This document shows positions 25,033 to 32,946 of a stretch of DNA of 49,638 nt, piece after piece; positions within the stretch are counted from its first letter, which is position 1, and every line of letters begins with the position of its first letter. The notes under the pieces were generated by a model. It was not told the DNA's origin. It did not search any database and saw only the letters and a list, made by a program, of their open reading frames with translations. The position numbers were made by a program, and so were the translations under genes. This DNA is from Sulfuritalea sp. (lineage in GTDB: Bacteria > Pseudomonadota > Gammaproteobacteria > Burkholderiales > Methylophilaceae), in contig JAIPCR010000005.1 of assembly GCA_021738125.1 (NCBI GenBank), forward strand, positions 1 to 49,638, written 5' to 3'.

Positions 25033-26073
25033 ATGAGTTACCAAATTACAATAAAATCTAGCGGCCATCAATATACTGCTAAAGCTTCGGAAACATTGCT
25101 TGAATCAGCTATTGCTGCTGGAGTTAACCTTCCATATGGCTGTCGCAATGGTAGTTGTGGTAGTTGCAAAGGAGACATTGTCAGCGGATTAGTAGACTAT
25201 GGTGACTATGCTAGCAGTGCGCTTTCTGATGCAGAAAAGGCTGCAGGCAAAGCTTTATTTTGTTGCGCACATCCTCTTTCTGACTTAAACATAGAATGTC
25301 GAGAAATTGCTGCGGATATTATTCCGCCACGTATTTTGCCAGCACGAGTAGAGCGCAAAGAGCAACTTTCACATGACGTGATGGCGCTATTTTTAAAGTT
25401 GCCTAGTGGCGAGCAGTTAAAGTTTATGGCGGGTCAGTATATTGAATTCTTGCTTAAAGATGGCAAGCGTCGCGCCTTTTCTCTAGCTAATGCACCGCAT
25501 CTAAATAACTTGCTTGAGCTACATTTACGTTTGATTCCGGGTGGGCAATTTACCGAATATGTATTTAATGAAATGCCTGATAAAGCTATCTTGCGCATAG
25601 AAGCACCATTCGGTAGTTTTTTTCTACGTGAAGATACAAACAAACCTATTGTTATGGTGGCAGGTGGTACAGGCTTTGCCCCTATCAAAGGGATTATTGA
25701 GTACATGCTACACAATAACATTCAGCGTAATGTCACTTTGTATTGGGGCGCACACAGTTTGAAAGACTTGTATATGCCAGCACTACCCGCGTCATGGGCG
25801 GCAGAGTATCCACATATTAAATTTATCCCAGTATTGTCTGATGCGATTGCAGAAGATCACTGGCAAGGTCGCACGGGTTATGTGCACCAAGCTGTGCTGG
25901 ATGATTTTGTAAAAAGTGGATTAGCCGACTATGAAGTGTATTGTTGTGGTGCGCCAGCCATGGTGGAAGTGGCACATGCAAGTTTTGTGCAAGCAGGTTT
26001 GCCAGATGATGCATTTTTCTCAGATGCATTTAACTATGCAAAACCTGTAGTTAATACTCCAACCTCAATTTAA
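25033..26073 (+). CDS. Ferredoxin-fused NAD(P)H:flavin oxidoreductase (CDP-glucoseen reductase-like)
   Basis: 346 residues in three parts: a plant-type [2Fe-2S] domain at the N-terminus with CRNGSCGSCKG and a fourth Cys in FCCAHP, an FAD-binding domain with RAFSLANAP, and an NAD(P)-binding domain with VAGGTGFAPIKG and VYCCGAPAM. This architecture is shared by CDP-6-deoxy-delta-3,4-glucoseen reductase (AscD), phenol hydroxylase and methane monooxygenase reductases. No sugar-biosynthesis or oxygenase gene is adjacent, so the electron acceptor is unknown. It may form an operon with fxsA. Confidence 0.88.
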   Translation: MSYQITIKSSGHQYTAKASETLLESAIAAGVNLPYGCRNGSCGSCKGDIVSGLVDYGDYASSALSDAEKAAGKALFCCAHPLSDLNIECREIAADIIPPRILPARVERKEQLSHDVMALFLKLPSGEQLKFMAGQYIEFLLKDGKRRAFSLANAPHLNNLLELHLRLIPGGQFTEYVFNEMPDKAILRIEAPFGSFFLREDTNKPIVMVAGGTGFAPIKGIIEYMLHNNIQRNVTLYWGAHSLKDLYMPALPASWAAEYPHIKFIPVLSDAIAEDHWQGRTGYVHQAVLDDFVKSGLADYEVYCCGAPAMVEVAHASFVQAGLPDDAFFSDAFNYAKPVVNTPTSI

Positions 26074-26123
26074 GTTTTTCGTCAGACACGTTCATTCTTT
26101 ATGCTCATTTAAAGTAATAAATC

Positions 26124-26156
26124 GTTAAGATTGCGTTAAGAAATTAGTCCTATTAT
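26124..26156 (+). promoter_or_regulatory. Response-regulator direct repeat and -10 box of the cytochrome operon
   Basis: The hexamer GTTAAG occurs twice in direct orientation with a 5-base spacer (26124-26129 and 26135-26140), an 11-base period. This is the layout of PmrA/QseB-type response-regulator boxes (YTTAAK-N5-YTTAAK). TATTAT at 26151-26156 fits a -10 box, so the second half-site takes the -35 position, as at activator-dependent promoters. The cytochrome operon ATG is 31 bases further on with AAAGGAG before it, and a QseB-like regulator is encoded at its end. Confidence 0.6.
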
Positions 26157-26187
26157 TTGCCCTACAACTTCGTTAAAGGAGCAAATA

Positions 26188-26832
26188 ATGGAAAAAATTA
26201 CTTATCGTAGACAAAAAGTTTACGATCCTGCGTTACGCCTCATTCATCTTTGGAATGGTTTGGCCATTCTATTTCTCATGATTACCATCTGGATTTCCGA
26301 CCTATTTGACAAAGGTGTCGGTGAAGACACGCTATGGCAAATACATATTTTTATTGGGTATGCCCTAGTGGTTGGCATAGTCGCTCGATTAGCATGGGGT
26401 TTGGTTGGACCACGCCATGCTAGATATTCTGATATGTGGCATCCAACCGCATGGTGGAATGCAGTTCGTCATTTAAATCTAACAACTAAGGCACGTTTTG
26501 GACATAACACCCTCGCCAGCGCCGTTTATTTATTGGTTTATCTGTTATTAATTGCTATGGCAGTGTCTGGGCTTGGGCTCGCCGCGATTGAGCACAGCAT
26601 GGGGCCTTTTAATAGCTGGTTTGGCGACATGACTTGGTTAGAAGACTTGTTTGAAGAGCCGCACGAAATTATCTATTACTTGTTAATGGGTTTTGTAGTA
26701 ATACATATTGCTGCGCTGATTTGGCATGAATATAAAGATAAAACGCCAGTGGCTCAAGCGATGGTGACTGGATATCAATATGAAGTTGAGCCGAACAGTA
26801 TTCAGCAAACTCAAGGAGATGATCATGCGTAA
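26188..26832 (+). CDS. Di-haem cytochrome b561-type membrane protein
   Basis: 214 residues, four membrane segments, of the cytochrome b561/hydrogenase b-type family. Candidate haem ligands are in the membrane segments: HLWNGLAI, HIFIGYALVV and HIAALIWHEYKDK. It is the first gene of a three-gene set with an SHP-type cytochrome and dihaem cytochrome c, an arrangement known in Rhodobacter and Shewanella, where the b cytochrome would carry electrons from the quinone pool to the periplasmic cytochromes. AAAGGAG precedes the ATG. It is not adjacent to a membrane hydrogenase, so a hydrogenase role is unlikely. Confidence 0.87.
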   Translation: MEKITYRRQKVYDPALRLIHLWNGLAILFLMITIWISDLFDKGVGEDTLWQIHIFIGYALVVGIVARLAWGLVGPRHARYSDMWHPTAWWNAVRHLNLTTKARFGHNTLASAVYLLVYLLLIAMAVSGLGLAAIEHSMGPFNSWFGDMTWLEDLFEEPHEIIYYLLMGFVVIHIAALIWHEYKDKTPVAQAMVTGYQYEVEPNSIQQTQGDDHA

Positions 26833-27232
26833 TGGCTTAGTTATATTAGGTATGCTATTTAGCGTTAACGTATTGGCCGCGATGCCACAAGAATTACTTA
26901 AACAGTATGAGGTGCAAGCGAAACAGGAAAGCCCAGTTTTTACAGGGTTTTCTGCTGAGAAAGGTGCGAATTTCTTTCATGCTGAACGCATGCATAGCGA
27001 TGGTAAAAAAGTAAGTTGCTCAACTTGCCATACCAATGATCCGCGTAGTCAAGGAAAAACACGTGCTAATAAAGTGATTGAAGCCATGGCGCCCAGTGTT
27101 AATCCGCAGCGATTGACGGATGCTGCTAAGGTTGAAAAGTGGTTTGGTCGTAATTGTAAAGATGTGTTGGAGCGTAACTGCACTGCACAGGAAAAAGGTG
27201 ATTACATACAATATTTATTAAGTATTAAATAA
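26825..27232 (+). CDS. SHP-type monohaem cytochrome c (DUF1924)
   Basis: Periplasmic class I-like cytochrome that binds small ligands at the haem. I start at ATG 26825, which has AAGGAGA upstream and gives a clean signal peptide (cleavage after VLAA, residue 19); the frame is open further 5' inside the cytochrome b gene. The haem site is CSTCH (65-69). Two later cysteines (111, 119) fit the conserved disulfide of SHP and Methylophilus cytochrome c''. The residue before the first of them, which is the distal haem ligand in these families, is Asn110, as in oxygen-binding SHP, and not His as in cytochrome c''. It overlaps the cytochrome b gene by 8 bases. Confidence 0.88.
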   Translation: MRNGLVILGMLFSVNVLAAMPQELLKQYEVQAKQESPVFTGFSAEKGANFFHAERMHSDGKKVSCSTCHTNDPRSQGKTRANKVIEAMAPSVNPQRLTDAAKVEKWFGRNCKDVLERNCTAQEKGDYIQYLLSIK

Positions 27233-27242
27233 GGAAATATTT

Positions 27243-27758
27243 ATGAAAAAATGGATGCAGTTTTTAGTGTTGATTACTAGTATTACTTCGACAAGTGCTT
27301 TATTGGCTAGTGGTGGGTTTAGTGAAGGCGGCGACAAAAAAATGCCAACAGTTGCTAATGCTAAATGGAAAGCAGAATGTAGTGGCTGTCATATGCTCTA
27401 TCACCCAGGCCTATTGCCAGAAAGATCATGGAGTAAAATGATGTTGGGGCTTGATAAGCATTTTGGTGAAAATGCTAGCCTGGACGCTGCAACGCGTGAT
27501 GAAATTAGCCGATTTCTTGCTTTGAATAGTGCTGACAAGCAGGATAACCGTCGTTCAAGTCGCATCAATCAGTCGATACCTACCAGTGCAATACCACTAC
27601 GTATAAGTGAAACACCTTATTTTATAAGTAAGCATGATGAGGTCCCTGCAACGACATTCAAACGTAAGAGCATAGGTAGTGCGGCTAATTGCGTGGCTTG
27701 CCATCAGGCGGCAGAAAAAGGTGATTTTTCTGAGTCGCAGATAAGAATTCCACGTTAA
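27243..27758 (+). CDS. Dihaem cytochrome c (DHC family)
   Basis: 171-residue periplasmic cytochrome with a signal peptide (cleavage near residue 22) and two haem motifs: CSGCH (46-50) and CVACH (150-154). The segment HMLYHPGLLPERSW after the first haem is typical of the DHC family, the electron donor of SHP. AAGGAA precedes the ATG, 10 bases after the SHP gene. Together with the two upstream genes it forms a membrane-to-periplasm electron chain. Confidence 0.9.
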   Translation: MKKWMQFLVLITSITSTSALLASGGFSEGGDKKMPTVANAKWKAECSGCHMLYHPGLLPERSWSKMMLGLDKHFGENASLDAATRDEISRFLALNSADKQDNRRSSRINQSIPTSAIPLRISETPYFISKHDEVPATTFKRKSIGSAANCVACHQAAEKGDFSESQIRIPR

Positions 27759-27767
27759 TATAAGCAG

Positions 27768-28445
27768 ATGAGAGTTTTACTAGTAGAAGATGATGCCCTT
27801 CTGGGTGATGGTGTTCGAGCCGGCCTCAAGCAGGCTGGGTTTGCTGTGGATTGGGCCCAAGATGGCCAAGCGGCAAAACTAGCACTAGAAACAGAGGAAT
27901 ACGCGCTCATGGTCTTAGACCTTGGCTTACCTAAGTTGAGCGGTACGGAATTACTTAAATGGTTGCGTGGTAGACATTCCAAACTGCCCGTTCTGATTCT
28001 GACTGCCCGTGATACGGTATCTGACCGTGTTGCAGGGTTAAATGCGGGTGCGGATGATTACCTGATTAAACCTTTTGATCTAGATGAGTTGATTGCGCGT
28101 TTGAATGCATTGTTGCGTCGTAGTGCCGGCCAGGTGACACAGAGCTTACAGCATACTGACATTGAGTTAACGCCTTCAACACATCAAGTGAGTAAAAATG
28201 GAAAAATTATTGAGCTTTCAGGACGGGAGTTTGCTTTGTTACATGAGCTTTTATTGCATGTAGGCCGGGTTAAGTCGCGTGAGCAACTGGAACAGCATTT
28301 GTATGGCTGGGGTGAAGAGGTAGAGAGTAATTCGGTAGAAGTGCATATTCATCATTTACGCAAAAAATTAGGCGCCGAACTCATCCGGACGCTACGAGGT
28401 GTCGGTTATGTGATTGATAAACAGGTTGATACTAACGTTCTTTAA
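27768..28445 (+). CDS. OmpR-family response regulator, QseB/PmrA-like
   Basis: 225 residues: receiver domain with phospho-acceptor Asp51 (VLDLGLPKLSG), acidic pair at 8-9, conserved Lys in LIKPFDLDELIARL, and a winged-helix DNA-binding domain (ELSGREFALLHELL ... VEVHIHHLRKKL). It starts 9 bases after the DHC gene and is followed by its kinase. The close linkage suggests that it regulates the cytochrome genes, and the direct repeat at 26124 is a matching candidate site. Assignment to QseB, PmrA or TctD branches cannot be made by eye. Confidence 0.93.
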   Translation: MRVLLVEDDALLGDGVRAGLKQAGFAVDWAQDGQAAKLALETEEYALMVLDLGLPKLSGTELLKWLRGRHSKLPVLILTARDTVSDRVAGLNAGADDYLIKPFDLDELIARLNALLRRSAGQVTQSLQHTDIELTPSTHQVSKNGKIIELSGREFALLHELLLHVGRVKSREQLEQHLYGWGEEVESNSVEVHIHHLRKKLGAELIRTLRGVGYVIDKQVDTNVL

Positions 28446-28448
28446 ATC

Positions 28449-29786
28449 ATGAATTCATTACGGCTTCGCTTAATATTATTACTGACAGTCAGTCTTGGCG
28501 TGGCATGGCTAGTGGCTGCCTGGTTTACGCATATTGAGTCGCGCGAAGAAATAGATCGCTTATTTGATGCACAGCTTGCTCAGTCTGCACAGGTGCTACT
28601 TGGTACAACGCGCCATGAGTTGCATGAGCGTATTGAGAGAGGCGATGATGAAGTTTCGACCTCACACGAATATGAACAAAAATTAGCTTTTCAAATTTGG
28701 GATGAAAATAACCTATTACTTCGCTCAACTGCGGCGCCAGAGGAAGCAATGAGCAGGGATGCTGAAGGCTATAGTGAAGCTCTAATTAATGGCCAGCAGT
28801 GGCGCGTGCTTACTCGGTGGGATGCGCGCCACGAATTTATGATTCAAGTCGCTGAGCCGTTGGCGGGACGAGAAAGTTTGGCGCACCATATTACCTTTAA
28901 GATGTTATTACCTACTTTCGTCGCTCTGCCTGTATTAGTTATGCTGATATGGTTTGGTGTTGGTGCAGGGTTGCGACCATTGCAAGTGCTTAAGCGAGAA
29001 ATCAAGCAGCGAACAGCTAATCATCTAGAGCCAGTTGCCATGACGGGTGTGCCAGAAGAAGTCACGCCTCTAGTCAAAGCGCTTAATGATTTGTTTGCAC
29101 GTCTTGAAGAAGACTTTGAAGGAGAGAGACGCTTTACTGCCGATGCAGCGCATGAGCTACGTACACCACTTGCCGCACTTAAAATTCAAGCGCAAGTAGC
29201 ACTTCGTTCAACGGACACGGATGAGCAGAATGTTGCTTTGGAAAATGTATTGCGAGGTGTGGATAGAGCAACTCGATTAGTTGAACAATTACTCACGTTA
29301 GCGAGGGTTGATCCTGAAACAGCGGCAGTAGGCTACAAGCAGGTAGATTTGGCTAGTTTGGCGGCAGGGGTAATGAGAGATTTGGCATCGCAAGCCCATG
29401 CTAAGCAGATTGAAATATCACTTGAAGAAAGTAATGCTTGTAAGGTATTTGGTGATGAGGTTCAATTGAGTTTGTTATTGCGCAATCTTTTAGATAACGC
29501 CATTCGTTATACACCAGTCGGCGGTCGCGTGACTGTATCAGTAATCAATTTAGTTGGTATCAGGCTAGAGGTAAGAGATACCGGCCCTAGTATTCCTGTA
29601 GCCGAACGCGAGCAAGTACTACAACGTTTTTATCGCATCAGCGGCAGTGGTGAACAAGGCAGTGGACTGGGCTTATCTATAGTACGTCGTATTGCTGAGC
29701 TACATGGTGCAAGTCTCGAGTTAAAGGATAATGAGGCAGGACAAGGTTTGCTAGTGAGAGTTATTTGGCCTAACGCACCATCTTAG
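28449..29786 (+). CDS. Sensor histidine kinase, QseC-like
   Basis: 445 residues. Two membrane segments (LILLLTVSLGVAWLVAAW near the start; LLPTFVALPVLVMLIWFGVGAG around 155-176) bracket a periplasmic sensor of about 125 residues. The cytoplasmic part has a HAMP-like linker, phosphoacceptor His235 in AAHELRTPLAALK, and the ATPase motifs NLLDNAIRYTP, EVRDTGPSIP and GSGLGLSIV. It starts 3 bases after the response regulator. The periplasmic part would sense the signal that adjusts the SHP/DHC chain; its ligand is unknown. Confidence 0.93.
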   Translation: MNSLRLRLILLLTVSLGVAWLVAAWFTHIESREEIDRLFDAQLAQSAQVLLGTTRHELHERIERGDDEVSTSHEYEQKLAFQIWDENNLLLRSTAAPEEAMSRDAEGYSEALINGQQWRVLTRWDARHEFMIQVAEPLAGRESLAHHITFKMLLPTFVALPVLVMLIWFGVGAGLRPLQVLKREIKQRTANHLEPVAMTGVPEEVTPLVKALNDLFARLEEDFEGERRFTADAAHELRTPLAALKIQAQVALRSTDTDEQNVALENVLRGVDRATRLVEQLLTLARVDPETAAVGYKQVDLASLAAGVMRDLASQAHAKQIEISLEESNACKVFGDEVQLSLLLRNLLDNAIRYTPVGGRVTVSVINLVGIRLEVRDTGPSIPVAEREQVLQRFYRISGSGEQGSGLGLSIVRRIAELHGASLELKDNEAGQGLLVRVIWPNAPS

Positions 29787-29796
29787 CTGGTTTAAT

Positions 29797-31107
29797 TTAA
29801 TGACATTTTATCCAGATTAAAAATGTTTTGTAATATTCCACTTGGTAGACACACAAATAAACGGTGACAATGATATTGAGTAGGGCTGTTACTAAAAACA
29901 ACTGTGGAATACTGAAGCCTTGTTTGAATAGCAAGAGTGACAAACCTGCAGAAATCACCATCAATAACGCATTAAGAATGTTGTTCGCAGCTATTACTCG
30001 AGATTGGTGGCTTTTTTTAGCACGGGATTGAATTAAAGCATATAGCGGCACTATATAAAGCCCACCGAATAAGCCGATGAGTGCTATATCAAGGAGCAGT
30101 CGCCAGTTGTCTAATTGACTCATAAATTGTAAATAGTTTTGAGTATTACTAGTGCTATGAAAATGAGTGCTAGTAAAGTATAAATCTGCACCAAACAGTG
30201 TTAAGCCTAAAGCGCCAAAAACAACTAAACCTAGTTCCAATTTACCTTTTGAAAGCTTTTCGCATAACAAAGCACCAAAGCCAATACCAATCGTAAACAC
30301 TGAGAGTAGCAATATAAATAAACTTTCATCACCTTTCAGTATATTTTTTGCAAGATTAGGAAATTGTGCAAGCAAGGTGGCACCATAAAACCAAAACCAA
30401 GAAATGGCTATTAATCCAAACCAAATGGTTGTGTGACTCCAAGCAAATTTTAAGTTGTAAAAAGTTTCTTTAATGGGATTCCAATTTAACTTTAAGGCGG
30501 CATCTGCAGCCGGTGAATTTGGTATTTGATGGCTTGTCCAATAACCTACGATAGCAGTGGCGAGCGTGGCAATACTTGTAAATAAGGTGTGGTTTTCTAG
30601 AGCCGCAAGTGTTGCGCCAATAATTTGACCGAGTAAAATTGCCACAAAACTACCCATTTCTACCATACCATTTCCACCCACCAATTCATTTGCTTTTAGA
30701 TGTTGAGGTAAGTATGCGTATTTTACAGGGCCAAATAGTGTTGAGTGCATGCCCATCATCAATAAGGCGCCACACAGCAACCAAATATTATTGAGGTAGA
30801 AGCCTAAGCTAGCAAAAAACATGATAGCTATTTCAAATTCTTTTACATAACGAATGATTTTAGATTTTTCAAATTTATCGGCAATTTGTCCGGCAGAGGC
30901 TGAAAATAATAAGAATGGCAAAATAAATAAGCCGGGCAATAATGTGGCCAGCGTAGTACTGTCTAAATTGGAGAGCTTAGTGCCGTGAAATACTACCAGT
31001 GTGATGAGCGCAGTTTTGAATAGATTGTCATTAAATGCCCCCAAGAATTGGGTAAAAAAGAAAGGCCTAAATCGACGTTCTTGCATTAAGCTAAATTGAT
31101 TACTCAT
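29797..31107 (-). CDS. MFS transporter, LplT-like (lysophospholipid transporter family)
   Basis: 436 residues with about 12 hydrophobic segments. FFFTQFLGAFNDNLFKTALITLV at the N-terminus and MGMHSTLFGPVKYAYLPQHL in the middle are hallmarks of the LplT branch of the major facilitator superfamily, which flips 2-acyl-glycerophospholipids inward for re-acylation. In other genomes this branch is often fused or linked to an acyltransferase/acyl-ACP synthetase; here it stands alone, convergent with the kinase gene after 10 bases. No terminator fits in that gap. Confidence 0.83.
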   Translation of the reverse strand: MSNQFSLMQERRFRPFFFTQFLGAFNDNLFKTALITLVVFHGTKLSNLDSTTLATLLPGLFILPFLLFSASAGQIADKFEKSKIIRYVKEFEIAIMFFASLGFYLNNIWLLCGALLMMGMHSTLFGPVKYAYLPQHLKANELVGGNGMVEMGSFVAILLGQIIGATLAALENHTLFTSIATLATAIVGYWTSHQIPNSPAADAALKLNWNPIKETFYNLKFAWSHTTIWFGLIAISWFWFYGATLLAQFPNLAKNILKGDESLFILLLSVFTIGIGFGALLCEKLSKGKLELGLVVFGALGLTLFGADLYFTSTHFHSTSNTQNYLQFMSQLDNWRLLLDIALIGLFGGLYIVPLYALIQSRAKKSHQSRVIAANNILNALLMVISAGLSLLLFKQGFSIPQLFLVTALLNIIVTVYLCVYQVEYYKTFLIWIKCH

Positions 31108-31202
31108 GAGTTCAATTGTTCTAAATAAAAATCATTTTTCTTATACTGTAAGTAAACAATATGCTCTGGCTGAGAATAGTAACAGACTAAGTGTGAGCTA
31201 TC

Positions 31203-31224
31203 TTAATTATCATATGATAATTAA
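31203..31224. promoter_or_regulatory. Perfect 22-base palindrome upstream of the MFS gene
   Basis: Positions 31203-31213 and 31214-31224 are exact reverse complements (half-site TTAATTATCAT). It lies about 95 bases before the MFS start and 60 bases after the EF-hand gene. The size and symmetry fit a dimeric repressor operator; no regulator gene is adjacent to name it. Confidence 0.45.
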
Positions 31225-31246
31225 ATGTTGTTCATGTGATTGAGAG

Positions 31247-31269
31247 TTATCCTAATGAGATTAGGATAA
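31247..31269. terminator. Hairpin after the EF-hand gene
   Basis: Ten-base perfect stem, TTATCCTAAT and ATTAGGATAA, with a 3-base loop, 17 bases past the stop of the minus-strand EF-hand gene. No U-tract follows on the minus strand, so it may act as a transcript-end stabiliser rather than a classical terminator. Confidence 0.5.
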
Positions 31270-31285
31270 AAAGATTTAAGTCAGG

Positions 31286-31882
31286 TTAAAGCGCTCTTTT
31301 TTTTGCGCTGTTTGCTGTTTGCTTGGTTTTAGGCTTATTTTCAGTACTGGATTCAGTAGCTGCTTGTAGTTTTTGTGCTTCAATTACTGCTTCGGCAGCT
31401 TTTCTGCGTTCAAGAATTCTGGCTTGTGCGTCTACCAATTCGTCAAGTGAAATGACATGATCTTGATTGCTGTCTACTTGATTAAAATGTCGAGCAATTT
31501 GCGGCAGTTTTTCAGTGGCTTCCTGCCTATCTATTGTGCCATCACCATCATTATCCGCATCAAAAAAACGCACTTCTACACTTTCTTGCATCGCACGACG
31601 ACGTTCCTCAATTCTTTCATGGTCTTGGTCTATAGAGCGAGCGTAATCGTCAAGTGCTTTACGTAACTTTTCTCTATTCTGGGGACTAAAATTCAGCTCG
31701 AGTGTTTGTTGCATTCCATCATTAGTAGGCTCGTCATTTGCAGCTAATTTGGTTGTTTTACCCGTGTAGTCAAAATTTGTTTTGTCACCGGCAAACACAT
31801 TTAATGAAAAACCAAATACAACACCCATAGCAATGCAGGTGTGTTTAACAATAGATATTTGTTTTGGTGTGAGTTGTATCAA
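31286..31882 (-). CDS. Secreted EF-hand calcium-binding protein
   Basis: 198 residues. The N-terminus is a signal peptide with hydrophobic core CIAMGVVFGFSLNVFA, cleaved near residue 31. A charged helical middle follows, then two EF-hand loops: D110-D112-D114-G-x-I117-E121, which is canonical, and D137-N139-D141-x-x-I144-E148, in which His142 replaces the usual Gly. The last 40 residues are Lys/Ala/Thr-rich. The start is a TTG (31882); the first ATG (18 codons later) would remove the basic part of the signal. It diverges from ompR. Role unknown; calcium binding is inferred from the loops. Confidence 0.8.
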   Translation of the reverse strand: MIQLTPKQISIVKHTCIAMGVVFGFSLNVFAGDKTNFDYTGKTTKLAANDEPTNDGMQQTLELNFSPQNREKLRKALDDYARSIDQDHERIEERRRAMQESVEVRFFDADNDGDGTIDRQEATEKLPQIARHFNQVDSNQDHVISLDELVDAQARILERRKAAEAVIEAQKLQAATESSTENKPKTKQTANSAKKRAL

Positions 31883-32183
31883 AGCCTAAACTTAAATATT
31901 GAATAAGAAATTAGAGCAAGCATCATGAAGTAGGATTGTTAATCGAATGTTTCAATTGCCGCTGAAATTGTAATGAATTGTAACTATTAATTATTACAAC
32001 ATTGATTATTGTGATACTTAGAGGCGATTATTATCAGAAAAGTTTAGTTAAAATTGGTTTTTTTAACACAAATTTATTTAGCTTAATAATAGGGTGTCGT
32101 TTGAAATTAAACAAAATTAGCATACACTAAAGGTTAGTTGGATATTTCATATATGGTTAGATAACAAAAAGTTAAATTAAATA
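31883..32183. other. Divergent region between the EF-hand gene and ompR
   Basis: 301 bases, strongly AT-rich, with no gene. It must hold promoters for both flanking genes. It contains a probable OmpR site (31965-31984) and a nearby inverted TTACAA (31994-31999). I could not pick a convincing -35/-10 pair for either direction. Confidence 0.5.
31965..31984 (-). promoter_or_regulatory. Candidate OmpR-binding site upstream of ompR
   Basis: On the minus strand the two adjacent 10-base units are GTTACAATTC and ATTACAATTT. OmpR boxes are tandem 10-base half-sites of the GTTACANNNN type, so both units fit, the first exactly. The site is about 200 bases before ompR and 85 bases before the EF-hand gene, so either could be the target. 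Confidence 0.4.
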
Positions 32184-32909
32184 ATGGAAAATCAAAATAA
32201 AAAAATCTTAGTTGTTGACGATGATGTTAGGTTGCGAGAATTGTTGCAACGTTACTTAACAGAGCAAGGCTACACCATTAAAGTTGCATCAGACGCTAAA
32301 GAAATGGATGCTGTACTAGCATCGGAGCCAATTGATTTGCTGGTATTAGATTTAATGTTGCCTGGTGAAGATGGTTTGTCTATATGCCGCAGAATTCGTG
32401 GTACAGGTACCATCTTGCCAATTATTATGCTGACTGCACGTGGCGATGAAGTAGATAGAATTATTGGGCTTGAAATGGGGGCTGATGATTATTTACCAAA
32501 ACCATTTAATCCGCGTGAATTATTAGCGCGGATTAACGCTGTAATGCGTCGTCATGAACGTCTGCAACCAAGCGCACCTGCTTTGAATACTGATAATGTA
32601 GCTATAGGTGATTTTGTGTTTAGTTCTACTACACGTTCCCTCACTAAAAATGGTGTTTCTATCACCATTACTAGTGGCGAATTTGCGTTACTTAAAGTTT
32701 TTGTGGATCATCCTCGTCAACCGCTATCTCGTGATAGGTTAATGCAATTAGCACGTGGTCGGGAATTAGACGTATTTGATCGAAGTATTGATGTACAAGT
32801 CTCACGTTTACGTAAATTGATAGAACCAGATATCGCGCATCCACGCTATTTACAAACGATGTGGGGTTTTGGCTATGTGTTTATTCCAGATGGAAACGTG
32901 GATGAGTGA
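32184..32909 (+). CDS. ompR: Osmolarity response regulator OmpR
   Basis: 241 residues. Receiver domain with VDDDVRLRELL, phospho-acceptor Asp56 (VLDLMLPGEDG), and YLPKPFNPRELLARI; DNA-binding domain with SGEFALLKVFVDHPRQPLSRDRLMQLARGRE and SIDVQVSRLRKLIEPD, which is very close to enterobacterial OmpR. It is followed by an EnvZ-type kinase 37 bases downstream, completing the pair. No Shine-Dalgarno sequence is evident before the ATG. Confidence 0.95.
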   Translation: MENQNKKILVVDDDVRLRELLQRYLTEQGYTIKVASDAKEMDAVLASEPIDLLVLDLMLPGEDGLSICRRIRGTGTILPIIMLTARGDEVDRIIGLEMGADDYLPKPFNPRELLARINAVMRRHERLQPSAPALNTDNVAIGDFVFSSTTRSLTKNGVSITITSGEFALLKVFVDHPRQPLSRDRLMQLARGRELDVFDRSIDVQVSRLRKLIEPDIAHPRYLQTMWGFGYVFIPDGNVDE

Positions 32910-32946
32910 AATAATTCCATTAATTCAACTTAAAATAAACTGAAAC

